Source: Aquicoccus porphyridii
GTDB taxonomy: Bacteria > Pseudomonadota > Alphaproteobacteria > Rhodobacterales > Rhodobacteraceae
Direction of reading: 5' to 3'
DNA: 64,000 bases
NCBI RefSeq assembly: GCF_008369105.1
Contig: NZ_VINQ01000015.1
Coordinates: 1 to 64,000, forward strand
In this document: piece by piece, positions 18,064 through 26,325 of the stretch
How positions within the stretch are numbered: the first letter of the stretch is position 1
How the letters are laid out: each line of letters begins with the position of its first letter
Translations under genes and position numbers: made by a program
The notes under the pieces: model-generated
Database searches by the model: none
Seen by the model: the letters and a program-made list of their open reading frames with translations, nothing else
Told to the model about the DNA's origin: nothing

Positions 18064-18693
18064 ATGCCCTATGAATACGAAAAGGACGGTGCGCTTATCT
18101 ACGCCGAGAGCTTTGCCACGATTCGTGCAGAGGCCAACCTGGCCCGATTCGACGCGGATGAAGAGCCGATCGCGGTGCGCATGATCCATGCCGCCGGGAT
18201 GGTGGGACTGGAAGAGCATATTCGCTTTTCGCCCGGCTTCGCGCAGACGACCCGCACCGCGCTGGAGTCGGGCGCTCCGATCTTCTGCGACGCGCGAATG
18301 GTTTCCGAAGGCGTGACACGTACCCGTCTGCCTGCGGACAACGAAGTCATCTGCACGCTTCACACAGACGGCATCCACGGTCTCGCCCGCGAAATGGGCA
18401 ACACGCGCTCCGCCGCTGCACTCGAATTCTGGCGACCAAAGCTCGAGGGCGCTCTGGTGGCCATCGGCAACGCCCCGACCGCGCTTTTCCATCTGCTCAA
18501 CATGCTCGAAGCCCCTGATTGTCCACGCCCTGCGGCGATCATTGGCTGCCCAGTGGGCTTTGTCGGCGCGCACGAGAGCAAGGAGGCGCTCTGGGCCGCT
18601 CAGCCGGTACCGTGCTGTATCGTGGAAGGGCGCCTTGGCGGCAGCGCCATCACCGTAGCCGCTATCAATGCCATCGCGAGCCGCAAGGAATGA
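18064..18693 (+). CDS. cobH: Precorrin-8X methylmutase CobH
   Basis: This 209-residue enzyme moves the C-11 methyl group to C-12, giving hydrogenobyrinic acid. The conserved catalytic histidine lies in RMIHAAGMVGLEEH (about 38-51), and the C-terminal IGCPVGFVGAHESKE is typical. Start and stop are abutted to its neighbours: it begins directly after the cobG stop, and its TGA overlaps the cobI ATG. Length is normal. Confidence 0.95.
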   Translation: MPYEYEKDGALIYAESFATIRAEANLARFDADEEPIAVRMIHAAGMVGLEEHIRFSPGFAQTTRTALESGAPIFCDARMVSEGVTRTRLPADNEVICTLHTDGIHGLAREMGNTRSAAALEFWRPKLEGALVAIGNAPTALFHLLNMLEAPDCPRPAAIIGCPVGFVGAHESKEALWAAQPVPCCIVEGRLGGSAITVAAINAIASRKE

Positions 18694-19433
18694 GCGCGGA
18701 CATCAAAAAACAAGGCACGATCTGGGGCGTCGGCCTTGGTCCCGGCGATCCCGAATTGATGTCCGTCAAAGCAGACCGGCTCTTGCGGTCTGCCAGCCAT
18801 GTTGCCTATTTCCGAAAGGCCGGGCGAGCGGGTCAGGCTCGGCGTATCCTTGAAGGGATGCTGCAGGACGGTGTCACAGAGATCGCCATGGAATACCCGG
18901 TGACCACGGAAATTCCGCTTGACGATCCGCTTTATAACCAGACGCTCTCTGCCTTTTACGAAGACAGCTCGGCCAAGCTGCGTGCCTTGTCTCTGGAGGG
19001 GCAGGATGTTGTTGTGGTCAGCGAAGGCGATCCATTCTTCTACGGATCATTCATGCATGTCTACACCCGCCTGAACGGCGATTGTCCAGTGCAGGTCATA
19101 CCCGCCACCACCGGTATGAGCGCCGCCTGGACCGCGACCGGTTTACCCGTCACATGGGGCGATGATGTACTCAGCGTGCTCATGGGGACATTGCCGGAAG
19201 ACACGCTGGTAGAGCACATGACCCGCGCGGATGCATTGGTCATCATGAAAATCGGCCGCAACCTCGAGACGGTCCGGCGCGCACTCCACCGTGCGGGCCG
19301 GTTTAACGCCGCCTGGCTTGTGGAAAATGCCGCCATGCCGAACCAGAGCGTGCAGAAACTCTCGGAAGCAGGGCAAAAGGTGACACCCTATTTCTCGATC
19401 ATCGTGGTGCATGGCAACGGGAGGCGTCCGTGA
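18690..19433 (+). CDS. cobI: Precorrin-2 C20-methyltransferase CobI
   Basis: This 247-residue SAM-dependent tetrapyrrole methylase acts right after CobA. WGVGLGPGDPELMSVKADRL (about 11-30) is the N-terminal signature of this family, and SEGDPFFYGSFMHV follows near 111-124. The start overlaps the cobH stop by four bases (ATGA). The same frame runs further upstream inside cobH but lacks family similarity. It overlaps cobJ at its end. Confidence 0.94.
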   Translation: MSADIKKQGTIWGVGLGPGDPELMSVKADRLLRSASHVAYFRKAGRAGQARRILEGMLQDGVTEIAMEYPVTTEIPLDDPLYNQTLSAFYEDSSAKLRALSLEGQDVVVVSEGDPFFYGSFMHVYTRLNGDCPVQVIPATTGMSAAWTATGLPVTWGDDVLSVLMGTLPEDTLVEHMTRADALVIMKIGRNLETVRRALHRAGRFNAAWLVENAAMPNQSVQKLSEAGQKVTPYFSIIVVHGNGRRP

Positions 19434-20182
19434 CAGGCTCGCTCGTCATCGCTGGACTTGGCCCGGGGGCGGAATCGCTCGTGACGCCTGAGGTCGGCGC
19501 GGCATTGGCGCAGGCCACGGATGTGGTGGGCTATATCCCTTACGTCGCCCGCGTATCAGAGCGGTCGGGGTTGACGCTGCACCCGTCCGACAACCGCATC
19601 GAGATTGACCGCTCCCGCCATGCATTGGAGATGGCCAGCGAAGGGCGGCAGGTGGTTGTCGTCTCTTCCGGCGATCCGGGCGTCTTTGCCATGGCCTCTG
19701 CGGTCTTTGAGACGGTAGAGGCCGGGCCTGCGGCGTGGCGCGATCTGGACATTCGCGTGCTGCCCGGCATTACCGCCATGCTGGCTGCGGCTGCCCGTGC
19801 GGGTGCGCCACTGGGTCATGATTTCTGCGCCATCAACCTCAGTGACAATCTCAAGCCATGGGCGCTCATCGAAAAACGGCTACGGCTGGCGGCGGAGGCG
19901 GATTTCGCAATGGCCTTCTATAATCCGCGGTCCAGGTCCCGGCCGGAGGGCTTCGCCAAGACATTGCAGATCCTGCAAGAAACTTGTGGCAATGCCCGGC
20001 CCATCATCTTCGCCCGCGCGGTATCGACACCAGAGGAAGAGATCCGCGTGGTGCCCCTCGTGGACTGCACGCCCGAAATGGCCGACATGCGCACCATGGT
20101 GTTGGTAGGCTCGTCGACCACCCGGATCATCGAGCGTAACGGCACGCCGATTGTCTATACTCCCAGATCGGTGGAAACATGA
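19430..20182 (+). CDS. cobJ: Precorrin-3B C17-methyltransferase CobJ
   Basis: This 250-residue methylase performs ring contraction and C-17 methylation of precorrin-3B. AGLGPGAESLVTPE opens the protein, SSGDPGVFAMASAVFE (about 82-97) is the SAM-binding motif, and FYNPRSRSRP is typical of CobJ/CbiH. It uses a GTG start that overlaps the cobI stop. Its last 28 bases overlap the end of the oppositely oriented cobK. Confidence 0.94.
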   Translation: MTGSLVIAGLGPGAESLVTPEVGAALAQATDVVGYIPYVARVSERSGLTLHPSDNRIEIDRSRHALEMASEGRQVVVVSSGDPGVFAMASAVFETVEAGPAAWRDLDIRVLPGITAMLAAAARAGAPLGHDFCAINLSDNLKPWALIEKRLRLAAEADFAMAFYNPRSRSRPEGFAKTLQILQETCGNARPIIFARAVSTPEEEIRVVPLVDCTPEMADMRTMVLVGSSTTRIIERNGTPIVYTPRSVET

Positions 20183-20910
20183 CCCAGCCAGCGCATCACA
20201 TTGGCGACAGAATGCGCCTCCGCGCGCTCCGGAATGGTGGGGCGGTCGATCATCAGAACCGGCAGGCCAAGCTCGCGCGCAGCAAGGATCTTGGCCTGTG
20301 CGCCGGTGCCGCCCGCGTTCTTCGAGACAACCAGGTCGATGCGATGCTCGACCATAAGCGCGCGGTCCCCCTCCAGCGTAAAGGGACCACGGTCCACGAT
20401 CACCTGTGCGTCGGGAAAGCCCAAGGGCACTTTGGGTGGGTCCACCAGTCTCAGCAGGTAGGCGTGCTGCGGATTGGCTGTGAAGTCGTGCAAATGCATG
20501 CGCCCCACGGCCAGCATGACATGTTTCGGAGAGCAATCCAGCGCGGCAACCGCGCCCGCGATGTCCGGGACATGGGTCCAGCGGTCTCCGGGCTCCGCCG
20601 ACCACGGCGCGCGCGTCAGCGCGATGAGTGGAACGCCGATCCGTTCGCAGGCAGCAATGGCATTGCAGCTCATCTGCACGGCAAAGGGATGGGTCGCGTC
20701 AATCACGTGCGTGATACCGTTATCCCGCAGATAGCGTTCCAACCCCTCTGCGCCGCCAAATCCGCCCATGCGCATGGGCAATGCCTGCGACGCGGGCCGC
20801 TCCACGCGTCCTGCCAGCGAGACGATGCCGGAGAGCCCTGCCCCGGCCACCGCGTGGCACAGGCTTCGGCCCTCGGTCGTACCGCCAAGAATGAGGAGGT
20901 TTGGGCGCAT
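20155..20910 (-). CDS. cobK: Precorrin-6A reductase CobK, reversed within the operon
   Basis: This 251-residue NADPH-dependent reductase of precorrin-6A starts LILGGTTEGRSL, the nucleotide-binding loop of the family, with VIDATHPFAVQMS near 69-81 and SKNAGGTGAQAK near the end. It is the only gene of the block on the opposite strand. Its start codon shares two bases with the cobL start on the other strand (CATG at 20908-20911), and its end overlaps cobJ by 28 bases. No intergenic promoter space exists, so its promoter must lie inside cobL, or its level is set by antisense transcription. Length fits the family. Confidence 0.94.
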   Translation of the reverse strand: MRPNLLILGGTTEGRSLCHAVAGAGLSGIVSLAGRVERPASQALPMRMGGFGGAEGLERYLRDNGITHVIDATHPFAVQMSCNAIAACERIGVPLIALTRAPWSAEPGDRWTHVPDIAGAVAALDCSPKHVMLAVGRMHLHDFTANPQHAYLLRLVDPPKVPLGFPDAQVIVDRGPFTLEGDRALMVEHRIDLVVSKNAGGTGAQAKILAARELGLPVLMIDRPTIPERAEAHSVANVMRWLGHVSTDLGV

Positions 20911-22105
20911 GTCTGACACTCCGTGGCTGACCGTGATCGGTCTGGGCGAAGATGGACCGGACGAGTTGTGCAGCGCAAGCCGTAACGCGCTGGAGCAAGC
21001 CAGTTGCGTCATGGGATCAGAGCGGCACCTTTCGTTGCTCTCCGATGCAAAGGCCGAACAGATCGTTTGGCCTGTGCCGTTTTCCGCCGGCATCGAACAA
21101 CTGATGACGCGGCGCGGGCAGCCGACGGTGGTGCTGGCCTCGGGGGACCCGTTCTGGTTCGGCGCGGGCACAACGCTGGCCAAACGCTTGACGCGCGGCG
21201 AATGGTGCGCGTTTCCGGGTAGGTCCACCTTTTCCCTTGCCGCCGCGCGCCTGGGCTGGCCACTGGAACACACGCTTTGCCTTGGTCTGCATGCTGCACC
21301 ACTGACGCGGCTCCGCCCGCATCTGGCGCCGAAGCGGCGGATCATTACGACGCTGCGAGACGGGGATGCTGTCGCAGCGCTTGGTCGTTACCTGCAAAGC
21401 TGCGGCTTTGGCGCGTCTCCCTGCACGGTACTCGAGGCAATCGGCGGTCCGCGCGAGCGGGTAACCGAGGCCAGGGCCGAAGCACTCATGGATCACGGCT
21501 TTGCCCATCCCGTCTGTGTTGGCGTTGAGGTGTCGGGCGAGGGCGACGCCCTGCCTCTCACGTCTGGTCGCGCCGATGACTGGTTCGAGCATGACGGCCA
21601 GATCACCAAACGGCCGGTGCGTGCTCTGACCCTTGCAGCCTTGGCGCCCCGCCCCTTCGAGCATCTTTGGGATATCGGCGGTGGTTCCGGCTCCATAGGG
21701 ATCGAATGGTTGCTATCAGACCCGTCCTTGCAAGCCACCGCCATCGAGCCGCGCACCGACCGTGTCGAACGCATCCGTGTCAATGCCTCCAAGCTCGGCG
21801 TTGACCGCTTGAAGGTCCTGCATGGCACTGCACCCGGGGCGCTGCGCGGCCTGCCAACGCCGGATGCTGTGTTCGTGGGCGGCGGGCTCTCTCCGGATCT
21901 GCTCTCGTATCTGGAAAGTCTAGCCACGGGCACGCGGCTTGTGGCCAATGCCGTAACACTGGAAACCGAAGTCCTGCTGACACAGGCACATGCCCGTCTG
22001 GGTGGCGAGTTGATGCGAATCGAGATCTCCGATATCGCGCCCATTGGCCCCAAACGCGGCTGGCGCGCTGCCTATCCCATCACGCAATGGACCCATGTTC
22101 TATGA
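20909..22105 (+). CDS. cobL: Precorrin-6Y C5,15-methyltransferase (decarboxylating) CobL
   Basis: This 398-residue two-domain enzyme has an N-terminal CbiE-like tetrapyrrole methylase (VIGLGEDGPDEL near 8-19, ASGDPFWFGAGTTL near 75-88). The C-terminal CbiT-like domain has a class I SAM-binding glycine loop (WDIGGGSGSIGIEW, near 253-266) and an acidic strand end (AIEPRTDR). It methylates C-5 and C-15 and decarboxylates the acetate on ring C. The start MSDTPWLTVIG is back to back with cobK. It overlaps cobE by four bases. Confidence 0.95.
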   Translation: MSDTPWLTVIGLGEDGPDELCSASRNALEQASCVMGSERHLSLLSDAKAEQIVWPVPFSAGIEQLMTRRGQPTVVLASGDPFWFGAGTTLAKRLTRGEWCAFPGRSTFSLAAARLGWPLEHTLCLGLHAAPLTRLRPHLAPKRRIITTLRDGDAVAALGRYLQSCGFGASPCTVLEAIGGPRERVTEARAEALMDHGFAHPVCVGVEVSGEGDALPLTSGRADDWFEHDGQITKRPVRALTLAALAPRPFEHLWDIGGGSGSIGIEWLLSDPSLQATAIEPRTDRVERIRVNASKLGVDRLKVLHGTAPGALRGLPTPDAVFVGGGLSPDLLSYLESLATGTRLVANAVTLETEVLLTQAHARLGGELMRIEISDIAPIGPKRGWRAAYPITQWTHVL

Positions 22106-22473
22106 TTGTGGCGGGGTTTGGATTTTCCACGCGCGGGACAACAGAGAGCCTGCGCAACGCGTTGCAGCGAGCCTGCGCCGCCGCTCGGATACCTGCTCCA
22201 CAGGCTCTGACCACAGTCGAAGATAAAGCGGCAATGCTTGCCCCCCTGGCGCAGGAACTGGGCCTGCCCCTACATCCGATTTCACAAGAGATGCTTGCCT
22301 CTCAGGCCACGCCAACACAATCCTCGCGCGTTGCGGCAGAGCGCGGCACGGGCTCCGTCGCGGAAGCCACGGCGCTCGCAGTGGCCGGGCCGGGGTCTCG
22401 CCTGCTGACACCACGCATTCACGCACAAGACCGCCTAGCCAGTTGTGCCCTAGCCGAAGGAACCCCCAGATGA
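22102..22473 (+). CDS. cobE: Cobalamin biosynthesis protein CobE
   Basis: This 123-residue small protein is related to the C-terminal domain of CbiG. It begins [17 protein letters not shown] and has [21 protein letters not shown] near its end, both usual for CobE. Its exact biochemical job is not settled; it is consistently found between cobL and cobM in aerobic clusters. The start overlaps the cobL stop (ATGA) and its stop overlaps cobM. The length is normal, so the gene looks intact. Confidence 0.88.
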   Translation: MIVAGFGFSTRGTTESLRNALQRACAAARIPAPQALTTVEDKAAMLAPLAQELGLPLHPISQEMLASQATPTQSSRVAAERGTGSVAEATALAVAGPGSRLLTPRIHAQDRLASCALAEGTPR

Positions 22474-23270
22474 CCGTTCATTTCATCGGCGCCGGACCCG
22501 GCGCACCGGACCTGATCACCCTGCGAGGTCGGGATATCATCGCGCGCTGCGAGGTCTGTCTCTATGCTGGCTCGTTGGTGCCACAGGTCCTTCTGGAGCA
22601 TTGCCCCGAAGGCGCGCGCGTTGTGAACACCGCGCCCTTGGACCTCGATCAGATCATTGCCGAAATCCGCCGCGCGCATGAGGCCGGTCAGGATGTGGCC
22701 CGGCTGCATTCCGGGGATCTGTCCGTCTGGTCCGCCATGGGCGAGCAGATGCGCAGACTGCGTGCAGAGAGCATTCCCGTCTCCGTCACACCCGGTGTGC
22801 CCGCCTTTGCTGCCGCCGCCGCCGCGCTTGGCGCAGAGTTGACCTTGCCGGGACTGGCGCAATCTGTGGTGCTGACGCGCACCTCCGGGCGGGCCTCAAC
22901 CATGCCGGAAGGCGAAACGCTGGCCAATTTCGCTGCGACGGGCGCGACACTGGCCATTCATCTGTCCATTCAGAATATCGCCAAGGTCGTGGAGGAACTG
23001 GCCCCCGCCTATGGCGCGGACTGCCCGGTTGCGGTGGTATACCGCGCCAGTTGGCCGGATGAAGCAATCCTGCGTGGCACGCTGTCGGATATCGCGGGCA
23101 GGCTTACGGACAACATCCAACGGACCGCGCTGATCCTCGTGGGGCCCGCGCTGTCCGGGGAAGGGTTTGACGAAAGCTGCCTCTATGCGGTGGACTATGA
23201 TCGCCGCTACCGCCCCCAGAGGGCAGACAGCCCGTGGGCCAACTGCACGGAGGAGCCCGAGAATGGGTAA
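22470..23270 (+). CDS. cobM: Precorrin-4 C11-methyltransferase CobM
   Basis: This 266-residue SAM-dependent methylase produces precorrin-5. [19 protein letters not shown] (about 4-22) is the N-terminal signature, YAGSLVP near 34-40 and [15 protein letters not shown] near 81-95 are specific to CobM/CbiF. The start MTVHFIG overlaps the cobE stop; an in-frame start 27 bases upstream lies inside cobE and is less likely. It is separated from cobB by six bases. Confidence 0.95.
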   Translation: MTVHFIGAGPGAPDLITLRGRDIIARCEVCLYAGSLVPQVLLEHCPEGARVVNTAPLDLDQIIAEIRRAHEAGQDVARLHSGDLSVWSAMGEQMRRLRAESIPVSVTPGVPAFAAAAAALGAELTLPGLAQSVVLTRTSGRASTMPEGETLANFAATGATLAIHLSIQNIAKVVEELAPAYGADCPVAVVYRASWPDEAILRGTLSDIAGRLTDNIQRTALILVGPALSGEGFDESCLYAVDYDRRYRPQRADSPWANCTEEPENG

Positions 23271-23276
23271 TCTCGC

Positions 23277-24587
23277 ATGAACGGTCTTCTCATATCCGCC
23301 CCGTCCTCCGGCACTGGCAAGACAACGGTAATGCTGGGGCTATTGCGCGCGCTGTCCGAGGATGGTCTGACTGTTCAGCCCTTCAAATCCGGGCCGGATT
23401 ATATCGACCCCGCCTTTCACCACGCCGCCTGCGGACGGCCCAGCTTCAACCTTGATGGCTGGGCGATGGGCCCGAACCTCTGGCAAGCCATCACCGCTCG
23501 CGCGAAAGGGGCGGACCTCTGCGTTGCCGAAGGGTCCATGGGCCTGTTTGACGGTGTTGCCACACGCGGCCAGCAAGGTTTTGGCAGCAGCGCCGAGACC
23601 GCACAAGCCATGGGCTGGCCAGTCGTCCTGGTGCTCGATGTGGGTGGGCAGGCGCAATCCGCCGCCGCCACGGCCCTTGGTTTCCGCACCTACCTGCCAG
23701 ATCTGCCCTTCGCTGGCGTAATCCTCAACCGGGTGGCCTCACCCCGCCATGAGCGACTGGTCCGTCTGGGCATGGAACGGGCCGGCCTGCCGGTGCTGGG
23801 CGTGTTGCCCAGGCGCGGTGATCTGACCCTGCCGGAACGGCATCTGGGGCTGATCCAGGCGGTTGAACACCCCGATCTGGCCGCGGCGATTGCGGACTAT
23901 GCCAGCTTCCTGCGCGAGCACGTGGATTTGCAGGCCATCCGCGCTGCGGCGCGAGGGGTGTCGCTGCCAGACAGGCCACCTGCCCTGCCCCACCCGCCTG
24001 CACAGCGCATCGCCATCGCGCGGGATGCGGCGTTTTCCTTCACCTATCCGCATCTTCTGGAAGGTTGGCAGGCGGCAGGGGCCGAAATCCTGCCCTTTTC
24101 TCCACTTTCCGACGAAGCACCGAACCCGAGCGCTGATCTCGTCTGGCTGCCCGGCGGATACCCGGAGCTCTACGCGGGGCAGCTTGCCGCCGCCGAAGCC
24201 TTCCGCAAGGGCCTGCGCACCCACGCCGAGACGCGACCCGTTCATGGCGAATGCGGCGGTTACATGGCGATGGGCGAAGCACTGATCGACAAATCCGGCA
24301 CGCGACACCGGATGGCCGGACTCCTGGGTCTCGTCACCAGCTACGAAACCCGGAAATTCCACCTTGGGTACCGCCGCGCCGTGCTGCATGCGCCTCTACC
24401 CGGCTTCGCCCCTGGCGCGGCCTTGCGCGGACACGAATTTCACTACTCCACCATTCTGGATCAGCCTGACCCAGCACTGGCGGAGGTGCGCGACGCGGAT
24501 GGCAATCTGGTGGCTGAGACGGGCTCGCACCGGGGCCACGTCTCAGGCACGTTCTTTCATCTTATCACACAAGAGGAAAACGCATGA
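23277..24587 (+). CDS. cobB: Hydrogenobyrinic acid a,c-diamide synthase (CobB/CbiA)
   Basis: This 436-residue glutamine-dependent amidotransferase amidates the a and c acetates before cobalt insertion. The N-terminal P-loop SAPSSGTGKTTVMLGLLRAL is at about 6-25, and KSGPDYIDPAFH at about 38-49 is diagnostic. The C-terminal glutaminase domain has VHGECGGYMAMG with the nucleophilic cysteine. The family includes the anaerobic CbiA; the aerobic context supports CobB. It overlaps cobA by four bases. Length is normal. Confidence 0.95.
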   Translation: MNGLLISAPSSGTGKTTVMLGLLRALSEDGLTVQPFKSGPDYIDPAFHHAACGRPSFNLDGWAMGPNLWQAITARAKGADLCVAEGSMGLFDGVATRGQQGFGSSAETAQAMGWPVVLVLDVGGQAQSAAATALGFRTYLPDLPFAGVILNRVASPRHERLVRLGMERAGLPVLGVLPRRGDLTLPERHLGLIQAVEHPDLAAAIADYASFLREHVDLQAIRAAARGVSLPDRPPALPHPPAQRIAIARDAAFSFTYPHLLEGWQAAGAEILPFSPLSDEAPNPSADLVWLPGGYPELYAGQLAAAEAFRKGLRTHAETRPVHGECGGYMAMGEALIDKSGTRHRMAGLLGLVTSYETRKFHLGYRRAVLHAPLPGFAPGAALRGHEFHYSTILDQPDPALAEVRDADGNLVAETGSHRGHVSGTFFHLITQEENA

Positions 24588-25303
24588 CGGGCTTTGTCAG
24601 CTTTGTGAGTTCCGGGCCGGGCGATCCCGAACTCCTGACGCTCAAGGCGGTGGACCGGCTCAAGCGCGCAGACGCGGTCTTGTTCGATGATCTCTCCTCC
24701 GGTCCAGTCCTGAACCATGTGCGCAACGGCGCCGACCTGGTGGGCGTAGGCAAGCGCGCGGGGCGGACGTCGCCCAAGCAAAACCATGTCAGCCGCCTTC
24801 TCGTTGATTACGCGCAGCTGAACCAACGCGTCGTGCGACTGAAATCCGGCGACAGTGGAATTTTCGGACGCCTTGAAGAAGAGATCGAAGCGCTCAAGGC
24901 GGCCAACATCCCCTACGAGATCATCCCCGGCGTCCCTTCGGCCTGTGCCGCCGCCGCTGCCGCCGGTATCCCGCTGACCCGACGGCTGACGGCGCGACGC
25001 GTCCAGTTCATCACGGGGCATGACGTGACTGGCCAGTTGCCCAAGGACATGAACCTTGCAGCGCTCGCCGATCCAACCGCCTCCACGGTCGTGTTCATGG
25101 GCAAGCGCACTTTCCCCAAGCTGCTGACCATGCTCGTCAAAGCAGGTCTGCCCGAGACAACACCCGCCATTCTTGCCGAAGGAGTCAGCACGCCTGATCA
25201 GCATATTGCGCGACATACAATGAAATCATTGGCCGATGAATTATCCCGGGACATCACCGACAAGCCCGCCCTCATCCTCTATGGGCCGTTGGCAGGGACA
25301 TAA
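24584..25303 (+). CDS. cobA: Uroporphyrinogen-III C-methyltransferase CobA
   Basis: This 239-residue SAM-dependent enzyme makes precorrin-2, the entry to the pathway. SSGPGDPELLTLKAVDRL (about 7-24) and the motif LKSGDSGIFGRLEEE (about 86-100) match the SUMT family; the second motif has S in place of the usual P after GD. PGVPSACAAAAAAGIPLTRR follows. It lacks the CysG dehydrogenase/ferrochelatase domain. It is the last gene before the second riboswitch, which begins about 45 bases after the stop. Confidence 0.93.
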   Translation: MTGFVSFVSSGPGDPELLTLKAVDRLKRADAVLFDDLSSGPVLNHVRNGADLVGVGKRAGRTSPKQNHVSRLLVDYAQLNQRVVRLKSGDSGIFGRLEEEIEALKAANIPYEIIPGVPSACAAAAAAGIPLTRRLTARRVQFITGHDVTGQLPKDMNLAALADPTASTVVFMGKRTFPKLLTMLVKAGLPETTPAILAEGVSTPDQHIARHTMKSLADELSRDITDKPALILYGPLAGT

Positions 25304-25349
25304 GTGTCGTGTTTGTACTTGTGCGAGCCGGGCCGGACTGCAACAATGA

Positions 25350-25512
25350 AGATCTACGGTGTCACTCTATGTGGCAAAATAGGGAACCGGGTGAAAATCC
25401 CGGACTGCCCCCGCAACTGTAAGCGGCGAGCGTGACGGAAAGCCACTGGCCTGTAAGGCTGGGAAGGCCGGAAGCGCCCCGACCCGCAAGTCAGGAGACC
25501 TGCCGTAGAGCC
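25350..25512 (+). promoter_or_regulatory. Second cobalamin riboswitch, upstream of cbiM
   Basis: All conserved blocks are present on the plus strand: ATAGGGAACCGGGTGAAAAT near 25379-25398, GACTGCCCCCGCAACTGTAA at about 25403-25422, GCCACTGG at 25442-25449, GGGAAGG at 25461-25467 and AGGAGACCTGCC at 25493-25504. The closing helix can be seen as CTACGG (25354-25359) pairing with CCGTAG (25503-25508). A perfect palindrome GCCGCATATGCGGC (25521-25534) and a GCTGCC/GGCAGC hairpin (about 25542-25558) follow before the cbiM ribosome site, and may form the switching element. Confidence 0.95.
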
Positions 25513-25580
25513 TTAAAAGCGCCGCATATGCGGCAAATCTTGCTGCCGGAGGGGCAGCCACAAGAACGAGGAACTTAAAA

Positions 25581-26258
25581 ATGCATATCGAACCGGGTGT
25601 CGTCGATGGGGCCAAGATGGCCTTTGCGTATACCACCGCCGCAGGTGCGGCCGGCTATACCGCCAAGCTGGCAATGGAAGATCTACATGGCCATAATGTC
25701 GTTTCTTTCATCGCACGCACAGCTCTGGCTGCAGTCGGCACCTTCATTTTCTTTGAAGTATTGCCGCAGTTCGCGGTGGGTATATCCGAAGTGCACTTCA
25801 TCCTCGGCACCACCTTGTTTCTGTTGATGGGTGCGGCCCCGGCCGCATTGGGTCTTGCGGCAGGTCTTCTGATACAGGGTATGTTCTTCGCCCCATCTGA
25901 CTTGCCTATGTACTTTGTCAATCTGACCACGCTGTTGTTGCCGCTCTTCGCGGTCACTGCTGTGGCACGCCGGATCATACCACAAAGCACCGCCTATGTT
26001 GACCTGAGGTACGGCGACGTACTCAAGCTCTCCGCGATGTATCAGGGGGGTGTCGTGGCTTGGGTCGCCTTCTGGGCTTTCTACGGCCAGGGTATCGGCG
26101 CCGAAACCTTCCAGTCTGTATTGACCTTTGGCGCAGCCTACATGCTCGTGATCCTGATCGAGCCAATTGCCGATCTTGCAGCACTGGCCGGTGCCAAGGC
26201 ACTGCGTGGAATGGAACGGTCTGGCCTGTTCGCCAATCGCCTCTACAACGCGGCTTGA
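25581..26258 (+). CDS. cbiM: CbiM-like cobalt transporter (ECF-type permease)
   Basis: This 225-residue membrane protein has about six or seven hydrophobic segments. The N-terminus MHIEPGVVDG keeps the Met1-His2 pair that coordinates cobalt or nickel in CbiM/NikM, and EVHFILGTTL near 70-79 carries the further conserved histidine. The start codon is preceded by GAGG. It stands alone: no CbiN, CbiQ or CbiO gene follows, so it either works with subunits encoded elsewhere or without them. The riboswitch directly upstream means cobalamin represses it, which fits cobalt uptake. A strong hairpin follows the stop. Confidence 0.88.
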   Translation: MHIEPGVVDGAKMAFAYTTAAGAAGYTAKLAMEDLHGHNVVSFIARTALAAVGTFIFFEVLPQFAVGISEVHFILGTTLFLLMGAAPAALGLAAGLLIQGMFFAPSDLPMYFVNLTTLLLPLFAVTAVARRIIPQSTAYVDLRYGDVLKLSAMYQGGVVAWVAFWAFYGQGIGAETFQSVLTFGAAYMLVILIEPIADLAALAGAKALRGMERSGLFANRLYNAA

Positions 26259-26271
26259 ATCCGACAACGAT

Positions 26272-26307
26272 AAAGGCCCGGGTCGTGTCAGCATGGCCCG
26301 GGCCTTT
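26272..26307 (+). terminator. Hairpin between cbiM and cobF, probable terminator
   Basis: An 11-bp perfect inverted repeat, AAAGGCCCGGG at 26272-26282 and CCCGGGCCTTT at 26297-26307, encloses a 14-base loop. The stem ends in TTT, a short U-tract for a Rho-independent terminator. It begins 13 bases after the cbiM stop codon and ends 18 bases before the cobF start codon. Confidence 0.7.
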
Positions 26308-26325
26308 CCACGCCCGGACGACAAC

